A program made the position numbers and the translations under genes. The notes under the pieces were generated by a model. It saw nothing but the letters and a program-made list of their open reading frames with translations. It did no database searches and was not told where the DNA came from. From an uncultured Lachnospiraceae bacterium (GTDB lineage: Bacteria > Bacillota > Clostridia > Lachnospirales > Lachnospiraceae), in contig CAJTXH010000089.1 of the NCBI GenBank assembly GCA_910580005.1, positions 1 through 12,198 on the forward strand: DNA of 12,198 bases, given 5' to 3'. This document shows, one piece after another, positions 6,250 to 12,198 of this stretch; position 1 is the stretch's first letter, and the number at the start of each line of letters is the position of its first letter.

Positions 6250-6263
6250 CCAGCCCCGGCTGG
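6250..6263 (+). repeat. GC-rich hairpin between radC and the mreB-like gene
   Basis: CCAGCCCCGGCTGG folds as a 5-bp CCAGC/GCTGG stem with a 4-base loop. It stands out as the most GC-rich stretch in an AT-rich neighbourhood. It begins 2 bases after the radC stop and abuts the Shine-Dalgarno AAGGAG (6264-6269). With no following T-run it is not a terminator. It may shape mRNA processing or initiation. Confidence 0.45.
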
Positions 6264-6276
6264 AAGGAGAATTTTA

Positions 6277-7284
6277 ATGTCACAAAAGACTTATGGTATA
6301 GATTTTGGGACAGGTACCATTAAAGTATATAAGAAAGGGCAGGGCATAATACTGCTTGAAAGAAATGTCGTAGCTACTGTTGGCAGTGGGAAAAGACCAG
6401 TGGCAATAGGTGAAAAGGCATATGAGATGTACGAAAAAGCGCCTCCAAGCATAAATGTCACATTTCCATTAAGCCATGGGGTGGTTTCAGAACTGGAAGA
6501 TATGATTGCGCTTTGGAACTTTATGCTTTCAGCGCTTGCAGGTCATAAAAAATTTAAAGGCGGTGAGTTTTATATTGCTGTACCAGCAGATATTACAGAA
6601 ATTGAGAAAAAAGCATATTCACAGATAATATCTGGAGGGGAAGGCAGGCCACGCCATATTTTCCTTGTAGACAAGCCTGTTGCTGATGCATATGGGCTTG
6701 GGATAGATGTAGCAAAAACAAATGGAAGCCTTATTGTAAATATAGGGGCAGATACTACTGAGATAACGGTTATTTCGCTTGGCGGAATAGTTTTTACAAA
6801 GCTGCTTCCTTATGGCGGCAATTATTTTGACAGCCAGATTATTAAATATGCAAGAAAAGAGTATAATTTTGTTATAGGAAGGAAAACAGCGGAAATAATA
6901 AAAAAGACACTTGTTTCAGCAGTGCCACATGATGGCAGTTTAAAGATTGCCGGGCGCAATATATTAAAGGGGCTTCCAGGTGAAATAAGCCTTTCATCAC
7001 AAGAGATTTACCCTCTTGTGGAGGATGTATTTTATATAATATCATCTTCTGTCAAATCAATGCTTGAAAGGACGCCGCCAGAAATTTCGCATGAAATAAT
7101 ACATACAGGTTTATACCTTACAGGTGCATCATCATGGATTAAGGGCATTGATACTTTTATTGAAAATGAGACACATATAAAAGCCAATACAACAAAGGAT
7201 GCACAAAAAACAGTAGCAGAGGGGCTTGGCTACCTTGCAGGGCATCCCGGTACTGCGGCGTCTTATTTATCCCGGTTAAAGTAA
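6277..7284 (+). CDS. mreB: Divergent MreB-family actin-like protein, catalytic acids replaced
   Basis: MreB polymerises on the inner membrane face and steers the wall-elongation complex. This 335-residue protein aligns end to end with MreB: phosphate-1 loop GIDFGTGTIKVYKKGQGI (7-24), PVAIGEKAYEMYEKAP, RHIFLVDKPVADAYGLGI (126-143), phosphate-2 IVNIGADTTEITVISLGGIV (153-172), and adenosine motif LTGASSWIKGID (281-292). Canonical MreB reads EEP, VDIGGGTTE and LTGGGALL at the last three sites. Here Lys133 replaces the catalytic Glu, Asn155 replaces the catalytic Asp, and two glycines of GGG become Ala-Asp. It may bind nucleotide but hydrolyse it poorly. An in-frame ATG at 6229 would overlap radC and add 16 non-family residues; the ATG at 6277 with AAGGAG (6264-6269) is chosen. 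mreC follows. It may be the cell's only MreB or a specialised paralogue. Confidence 0.9.
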   Translation: MSQKTYGIDFGTGTIKVYKKGQGIILLERNVVATVGSGKRPVAIGEKAYEMYEKAPPSINVTFPLSHGVVSELEDMIALWNFMLSALAGHKKFKGGEFYIAVPADITEIEKKAYSQIISGGEGRPRHIFLVDKPVADAYGLGIDVAKTNGSLIVNIGADTTEITVISLGGIVFTKLLPYGGNYFDSQIIKYARKEYNFVIGRKTAEIIKKTLVSAVPHDGSLKIAGRNILKGLPGEISLSSQEIYPLVEDVFYIISSSVKSMLERTPPEISHEIIHTGLYLTGASSWIKGIDTFIENETHIKANTTKDAQKTVAEGLGYLAGHPGTAASYLSRLK

Positions 7285-7333
7285 GCTGGAGTTTGTGCCA
7301 TGCAAAATATGTCATGGTTATTAGATGGCTAAT

Positions 7334-7350
7334 GGAGGATACTAAAATTA
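7334..7350 (+). promoter_or_regulatory. Widely spaced ribosome-binding site of mreC
   Basis: GGAGG (7334-7338) is 12 bases from the mreC ATG, longer than the 4-9 bases of the other genes here. No in-frame ATG, GTG or TTG lies between, so the start is not in doubt. A small hairpin, ATTAG (7320-7324) with CTAAT (7329-7333), ends exactly at the GGAGG. Initiation may be weaker than for its neighbours. Confidence 0.6.
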
Positions 7351-8220
7351 ATGCGTAAAAGAACAAAGATTACTATAGACCCTAAATATATTCTTATAAT
7401 AATAGTTGCTGCATGTGTTGTACTTATGGTTGTTTCTTTTAAGTTCAGGGATAAAATGGAACCTGTGCGTTCTGTTGCAGGCAATATTATTACACCTATG
7501 CAGAACGGCATAAACAGGGTAGGGACAAAGATAGCAGAGCAGCTTGATTACATTACAACCATGAAAGAACTTGTAAAGGAAAATAAGGACCTGAAATCAC
7601 AGCTTGATAAAGTATCGGCTGAAAACAGGCTTTTGCAGCAGGATAAATATGAACTTGAGAACTTCAGGAAGCTTTATGACCTGGGGGAGCAGTATGCAAG
7701 TTATCCTAAGGTTGCAGCACGTGTTATAAGCAGTGGCAACGATAACTGGTACAGCACATTTATAATAGATAAGGGTTCTGATGACGGGCTTGCTGTCAAC
7801 ATGAATGTAATGGCAGGTGATGGTCTTGTTGGCATAATTATAGAAGTTAATAATTCTTATTCAAGGGTGCGTTCGATTATTGATGATACAAGTAATGTTG
7901 CTGGCACATTCCTGAAAACTTCAGACAGGTGCATAGTAAGCGGCAACCTTGGGCTTCTGGATAAAGGTGTAATAGAAGTTTCAGGAATTAGTGGCAGTGC
8001 CAGTATAAAAGATGGATATGCAGTAGTAACATCACAGATAAGTGATAAATACCTGCCAGGGATACTTATTGGATATGCCAGGAATTTAAAAAAGGATTCA
8101 TCAAATATCACCCAGGCAGGGTATCTTACACCAGCAGCCGATTTTTCTAAACTGGACATGGTGCTTGTAATAACCCAGGTAAAGGATTCGGAAAGCCTTA
8201 AGGAGATGCTGGACAAATGA
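7351..8220 (+). CDS. mreC: Rod shape-determining protein MreC
   Basis: MreC links cytoplasmic MreB and membrane MreD to the penicillin-binding proteins outside and activates PBP2. The 289-residue protein has the standard plan. A short basic cytoplasmic tail (1-12) and one membrane helix (about 13-30) are followed by an extracellular coiled coil (about 68-108, rich in Glu, Lys and Leu heptads such as LVKENKDLKSQLDKV). The two-part beta-barrel domain (about 118-277) contains VAARVISSGNDNWYSTFIIDKG and GDGLVGIIIEV (156-166). Length is normal for the family. It lies 66 bases after the mreB-like stop and overlaps mreD by 4 bases (ATGA), which implies translational coupling to MreD. Nothing is truncated. 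Confidence 0.95.
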   Translation: MRKRTKITIDPKYILIIIVAACVVLMVVSFKFRDKMEPVRSVAGNIITPMQNGINRVGTKIAEQLDYITTMKELVKENKDLKSQLDKVSAENRLLQQDKYELENFRKLYDLGEQYASYPKVAARVISSGNDNWYSTFIIDKGSDDGLAVNMNVMAGDGLVGIIIEVNNSYSRVRSIIDDTSNVAGTFLKTSDRCIVSGNLGLLDKGVIEVSGISGSASIKDGYAVVTSQISDKYLPGILIGYARNLKKDSSNITQAGYLTPAADFSKLDMVLVITQVKDSESLKEMLDK

Positions 8221-8753
8221 AGCGTTATATAAGCATGTTTCTTTTAATAATAATATGTTTTTTGTTGCAGACAACACTGTTCCAGAAGATTAAACTTGCC
8301 AATGTATCACCAGACCTGCTTGTTGTGCTGGTATCTGCGTCAGGTGTCATGTATGGCAAAGGGCTTGGCATGTATTCAGGTATGTTAAGTGGGATTTTAT
8401 GCGACTTTATTTATAGTGATATAACCGGGCTGTATATTCTTATATATGTAGTTGCAGGATATATAAGCGGGGCTGCACATAAGCTTTATTATAAAGACGA
8501 TATGGTAATTCCACTGTCTGTAATTGCTGCCAGTGATTTGTTTACTAACTTCCTGTTTTATGTAATATGTTTTCTTTTAAGAGGCCGGCTGGATATATTT
8601 GTATATATGCGCAATATAATACTTCCAGAACTTGTATATACAATGGCTGCTGGTGTATTATTATATAAGGCGCTTTACTGGCTCGAAGAGAAAATGTACC
8701 CTCCGGTTGAAGTTCCTCTGGAAAACCCGTCAATACAGGAAGAAAAGATTTAG
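8217..8753 (+). CDS. mreD: Rod shape-determining membrane protein MreD
   Basis: MreD is a small integral membrane partner of MreC in the elongation complex. The 178-residue product is strongly hydrophobic, with about five membrane segments visible near 4-22, 32-62 (possibly two), 72-88, 97-120 and 133-155. Family-like features are the N-terminal FLLQTTLFQKIKLANVSPDLL and the following GMLSGILCDFIYSD. The hydrophilic tail (about 160-178) is cytoplasmic or outside depending on topology, which the sequence does not settle. The start overlaps the mreC stop as ATGA. The stop codon is only 10 bases from the next start, and the next Shine-Dalgarno overlaps it. Position between mreC and a PBP2 gene supports the identification. 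Confidence 0.92.
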   Translation: MKRYISMFLLIIICFLLQTTLFQKIKLANVSPDLLVVLVSASGVMYGKGLGMYSGMLSGILCDFIYSDITGLYILIYVVAGYISGAAHKLYYKDDMVIPLSVIAASDLFTNFLFYVICFLLRGRLDIFVYMRNIILPELVYTMAAGVLLYKALYWLEEKMYPPVEVPLENPSIQEEKI

Positions 8754-8763
8754 GGAGATTTCT

Positions 8764-11640
8764 ATGTTTGATACACTAAAAGAATATGTTAAGTCATTTT
8801 TTAGTTCACGCCTTGTCCCGGTAACAGCAGTATATCTTGTATTATTTGCAATACTTGTAAACCGTTTATTCCAGATACAGATTACAGATGATGGTACTTA
8901 TTCAAAAAATACAGGGGACAGTAAAGAAAAGGTACGTACAATAAAGGCATCAAGAGGCAATATATATGACTGCAATGGCAAGCTGCTTGCATATAATAAG
9001 CTTGCATACAATGTTATATATACAGAAAATAAGATATCAGGCAAACTAACATCAGAAGAAAAAAATATAATGGTATACAATACTATTAAAATGATAGAAA
9101 ATAATGGCGGCACTCTTTCTGTAGAAACATTTATGCAGGCAGATAAGAAAGGCAAGCTGGAATTTACAACAGAGGGCAATTCACTTTTAAGATTTAAAGC
9201 AGAAATTTATTCTGCAATAGGCGGTGTAAATGCGCTTACCCAGGAACAGAGGGATGCAACTGCACAGGAAGTATTTGATTTTATAAATTCTGATGATGTA
9301 AACAGCCCAAAGTTTGCAATAGACTGTGAAAAGTTCAGTATGCAGGATGCCATGAAGATACTTGCAGTACGTTATGCAATATTTATAAAAAGATTCCATC
9401 AGGATGAAATAGTAACGCTTGCAACTGATGTTAATGACAAGACAGTGGCTGCAATCAAAGAAAACAGTACAGAGCTTCCAGGGGTTGATATAATGGAAGA
9501 TACAGTGCGTGTATACAAAAAGAGCAAGTATTTTGCGCACTTAATAGGATATACAGGCGCAATTTCTTCTGAAAGGCTTGCTGAAATCCAGAAAGAGGAC
9601 GCTAACAGTGGCTATACAGATGATGACCAGATAGGGCTGTCAGGCATTGAAAGTTCTTTTGAAAATGAACTGAAAGGAAAAAAAGGCAGGGAGACCCTTA
9701 CAGTAACTTCTGGGACAAACCGTGTGACCAGCATAAATGACAGAAAAGACCCTGTAGCTGGTAATAATATTTATCTTTCAATAGATGCAGACCTGCAAGA
9801 AGAATGTTATAAACTGCTTGAGGAACACATCGCAGGGATACTTGTAACTAGTATGCATAACAGTTCGGATGCAGGGACAAAAGGTGAATCAGCTACAGGG
9901 ATAAAAATACCTGTTTATGATGTGTATAATGCACTTATAAAGAATAATCTTGTAAATGTAATGAGGTTTACTGATAAGAATGCTTCAAGGCTTGAAAAAA
10001 GCACGCATAGAAAATATAAAGATAAATCAAAATATATAATTAAACAGTTAAAGGAAATACTTAAAACAGGAAGCACAAAGACAACCGCAAGCCTGCCAGA
10101 GGATATGGCAGAATTTACAGATTACTTTTATGAACTGCTGTCAGATAAAAAAATAGTCCTTGCAGACCAGATAGATACAATGGATGCAACATATAAAAGG
10201 TATGCTGCCGGCAAGATGGCTTTAAGCCAGTTCTTACAGTATGCAATATCTGAAAACTGGGTTGATTTAAGCGGCCTGGATATAGGTGATAAATATTACA
10301 GCACATCAGAAATATATGAGATGCTTTTGAAATATGGCATAAAGCTGTTAAAAGAAGATACAGGGTTTGTTAAAATGGTATATAGTTACCTTATATACAA
10401 TTATGAATTGTCTGGAAGGGACTGCTGCCTGCTTATGTTTGACCAGGGCAATATAAAATATAATGCAAAAGAATATGAGGAACTTGAAAAAGGACTGGTT
10501 TCTGCTTACTCTTTCCTTGTAAGAAAAATTAAAAAACTTGAAATCACGCCAGGGCAGCTAGGGCTTGAACCATGTTCAGGTTCGCTTGTTGTAACAGATG
10601 TTAATACAGGAAAAGTAAAGGCAATGGTTACTTATCCAAGTTATGACAATAACAAAATGGCAAATAAAGTAGACTCTGAGTATTATAATACCTACCTTAT
10701 GCAGAATACATCATCACCATTGTTAAACAAGCCAGTACAGCAGGCTATGGCGCCAGGTTCAACATTTAAGCTGCTGTCATCTGTTACAGCACTTGAGGAA
10801 GGCATTATATCACCAGGCACAACAATACATGACGGGGTGGTATTTGATAAAATTGACCATCCTGCAAAATGCTGGAGTTCAACATCACATGGGGATGTCA
10901 ATGTTTCATCTGCGATAGGGGTTTCATGCAACTACTTTTTCTATACAGTCGGGTACATGCTCAGTGGCAAGACTTCTAATGGGAGCATTGACTATGCACG
11001 CGGCATTGGGAAATTTAAAAAATATGCAGAGCTTTTCGGCCTTACTGAAAAATCTGGTGTTGAAGTCCCAGAGCTTGCGCCTACATTTGCAAGCAGTGAT
11101 GCAGTACGTGCAGCAATAGGGCAGGATACGCATGCATATACGCCAGCGCAGGTTTCAAGGTATGTCACGTCAGTGGCAAACAGTGGGACAACTTATAACC
11201 TTACGCTTATTGATAAAATTAAAAATGTCAAAGGCAAAACTGTCCTTAACAATAAGGCAGAAACCAGGAACAAGGTAAAAATTTCAGACTCCACATGGGA
11301 CGCAGTACACAATGGTATGTACCTTGTTGTAAACGGGCCGCTCAGCTCCATTAAATCAATGTTTACAGGGTTAAACGTAACAGTTGCAGGCAAGACAGGT
11401 ACTGCGCAGCAGACAAAATCACATCCAAACCATGCATGGTTTGTTTCATATGCACCATACAACAGTCCTGAAATATCAGTTACATGCAATATTCCAAATG
11501 GCTATACATCTTCAAATGCTGCACAGACAGCAAGGGATGTATACAAATATTATTTTAGCAATAAAGATAAAAAGAATAAGGAAAGAAAGAAAGTTTCAGG
11601 AACTATAAAAATGCCAGAGGGTTCACAACATATAGATTAA
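8764..11640 (+). CDS. mrdA: Class B penicillin-binding protein 2 with large insert
   Basis: PBP2 is the transpeptidase that crosslinks peptidoglycan made by RodA during elongation. An N-terminal membrane anchor (about 17-37) precedes the dimerisation/pedestal domain (RTIKASRGNIYD at 58-69; AHLIGYTG before 270). The catalytic domain opens with LSIDADLQ (338-345) and has all three motifs: Ser666-Thr-Phe-Lys669, Ser721-Cys-Asn723 and Lys877-Thr-Gly879. The protein has 958 residues against roughly 600-720 for common PBP2s. Most of the excess is one Lys- and Tyr-rich, probably helical segment at about 360-600. It falls between the opening strand and SGSLVVTDVNTGKVKAMVTYPSYD. A long in-frame extension upstream would run into mreD; the ATG at 8764, with AGGGAG at 8752-8757, gives a proper N terminus. 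Placement between mreD and minC ties it to the rod system. Confidence 0.94.
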   Translation: MFDTLKEYVKSFFSSRLVPVTAVYLVLFAILVNRLFQIQITDDGTYSKNTGDSKEKVRTIKASRGNIYDCNGKLLAYNKLAYNVIYTENKISGKLTSEEKNIMVYNTIKMIENNGGTLSVETFMQADKKGKLEFTTEGNSLLRFKAEIYSAIGGVNALTQEQRDATAQEVFDFINSDDVNSPKFAIDCEKFSMQDAMKILAVRYAIFIKRFHQDEIVTLATDVNDKTVAAIKENSTELPGVDIMEDTVRVYKKSKYFAHLIGYTGAISSERLAEIQKEDANSGYTDDDQIGLSGIESSFENELKGKKGRETLTVTSGTNRVTSINDRKDPVAGNNIYLSIDADLQEECYKLLEEHIAGILVTSMHNSSDAGTKGESATGIKIPVYDVYNALIKNNLVNVMRFTDKNASRLEKSTHRKYKDKSKYIIKQLKEILKTGSTKTTASLPEDMAEFTDYFYELLSDKKIVLADQIDTMDATYKRYAAGKMALSQFLQYAISENWVDLSGLDIGDKYYSTSEIYEMLLKYGIKLLKEDTGFVKMVYSYLIYNYELSGRDCCLLMFDQGNIKYNAKEYEELEKGLVSAYSFLVRKIKKLEITPGQLGLEPCSGSLVVTDVNTGKVKAMVTYPSYDNNKMANKVDSEYYNTYLMQNTSSPLLNKPVQQAMAPGSTFKLLSSVTALEEGIISPGTTIHDGVVFDKIDHPAKCWSSTSHGDVNVSSAIGVSCNYFFYTVGYMLSGKTSNGSIDYARGIGKFKKYAELFGLTEKSGVEVPELAPTFASSDAVRAAIGQDTHAYTPAQVSRYVTSVANSGTTYNLTLIDKIKNVKGKTVLNNKAETRNKVKISDSTWDAVHNGMYLVVNGPLSSIKSMFTGLNVTVAGKTGTAQQTKSHPNHAWFVSYAPYNSPEISVTCNIPNGYTSSNAAQTARDVYKYYFSNKDKKNKERKKVSGTIKMPEGSQHID

Positions 11641-11661
11641 TTTGTATTATGGAGGCTAGAT

Positions 11662-12198
11662 ATGGATGGTACTGTAGTTATTAAAGGATTTAAGGCAGGA
11701 ATTATGCTGGTTTTAAACCCTGATGCCAGTTATGAAACCTTGAAAAAGGATATTGCTGAGAAATTCAGGGCTTCAGCAGCGTTTTTTGGTGAGACTGCCA
11801 AAGCTGTTTCATTTAAGGGGCGTGACCTTACAGATGAACAGAAAATGGAGATTGTAGATATAATACAGGCAAACTGCCGCCTTTCAATATTGTGTATTAT
11901 GGAGGATGACCCACAAATAGAAGCAGCTTTCCAGAAATCCCTTGAAAGGAAGCTTATGGAGCAGGACTATAGCAATACAGGGCAGTTTTATAAAGGAAAC
12001 CTGCGTTCAGGCCAGGTACTTGATGTAGAAACAAGCATTATTATAATTGGTGATATAAAGCCTGGCGCTAAGGTGATTTCAAAGGGGAATGTAATAATAC
12101 TGGGTTCGCTTAAAGGCAATGTGTATGCAGGGGCGGCTGGCAATGCTAATGCCTTTGTTGTGGCACTGGACATGCGTCCTGTGCAGATAAGGATAGCA
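11662..12198 (+). CDS. minC: Septum site-determining protein MinC (3' end outside window)
   Basis: MinC inhibits FtsZ polymerisation away from midcell when recruited to the membrane by MinD. The 179 residues present cover an N-terminal FtsZ-inhibiting domain (1 to about 95, starting MDGTVVIKGFKAGIMLVL) and most of the C-terminal beta-helix domain that dimerises and binds MinD. The latter is readable from GNLRSGQVLDVETSIIIIGD (112-131) through PGAKVISKGNVIILGSLKGNVYAGA (134-158) and ALDMRPVQIRIA at the edge. The frame is open to the last base; a typical MinC would end some 20-50 residues later. The ATG has GGAGG at 11651-11655 with a 6-base spacer and lies 21 bases after the mrdA stop, so it is in the same cluster. 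minD is expected next, outside the window. Confidence 0.93.
   Translation, partial: MDGTVVIKGFKAGIMLVLNPDASYETLKKDIAEKFRASAAFFGETAKAVSFKGRDLTDEQKMEIVDIIQANCRLSILCIMEDDPQIEAAFQKSLERKLMEQDYSNTGQFYKGNLRSGQVLDVETSIIIIGDIKPGAKVISKGNVIILGSLKGNVYAGAAGNANAFVVALDMRPVQIRIA

Noticed and set aside
7332..7358. Nine-codon overlapping frame (ATG at 7332, stop at 7356) across the mreC start
   Set aside because: It has no Shine-Dalgarno of its own; the ATG arises from the TGGAGG of the mreC ribosome-binding site.
8632..8763. 44-residue in-frame extension of the PBP upstream of 8764
   Set aside because: It lies within mreD in another frame; the ATG at 8764 has a good Shine-Dalgarno and gives a normal short tail before the membrane anchor.
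11893..11905. Second copy of TGTATTATGGAGG inside minC, identical to the sequence before the minC start (11643-11655)
   Set aside because: It encodes Cys-Ile-Met-Glu in frame and no well-placed in-frame start follows, so an internal initiation site is not supported.

Overview
The window reads as chromosomal core DNA from a low-GC Gram-positive bacterium of the class Clostridia, most likely a Lachnospiraceae-type gut anaerobe. The grounds are strong GGAGG ribosome-binding sites, sigma-A-like promoters, rpsB-tsf, a YnbB-family PLP enzyme, and the Bacillus/Clostridium-type order radC-mreB-mreC-mreD-(mrdA)-minC. The family-level placement is inference from gene content and protein style. Codon use looks uniform and I see no insertion sequence, phage gene, tRNA, rRNA or CRISPR.

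Layout. (1) Positions 87-1448 hold a consensus promoter and a secreted SH3/NlpC-P60 cell-wall hydrolase. It ends at a strong hairpin (1470-1502) shared with the convergent gene cluster. (2) On the minus strand, from right to left, lie rpsO (S15), rpsB (S2) and tsf (EF-Ts). rpsO has a good promoter and a folded 5' leader. A hairpin with a T-rich flank separates it from rpsB, whose own leader can fold into a hairpin with a possible pseudoknot. (3) Divergent from rpsO, with its own extended -10 promoter, is a YnbB/methionine gamma-lyase-like PLP enzyme (4101-5405). (4) From 5546 to the right edge runs one plus-strand gene cluster: radC, a divergent mreB-like gene, mreC, mreD, a very long class B penicillin-binding protein (mrdA/PBP2 type) and the start of minC, which is cut by the window edge.

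How the genes work together. MreB, MreC, MreD and PBP2 form the elongasome that directs lateral wall synthesis. MinC restricts the division site, so the last cluster couples elongation with septum placement. The NlpC/P60 enzyme acts on the same wall from outside. The ribosomal cluster supplies two small-subunit proteins and an elongation factor.

The points most worth a second look are these. The MreB-like protein has lost both acidic residues used for ATP hydrolysis in canonical MreB. The PBP carries an insert of about 240 residues just inside its transpeptidase domain. The leaders of rpsB and rpsO look like candidate autoregulatory RNAs. I found no wholly new multi-gene system; the novelty lies in these variants and RNA leaders.
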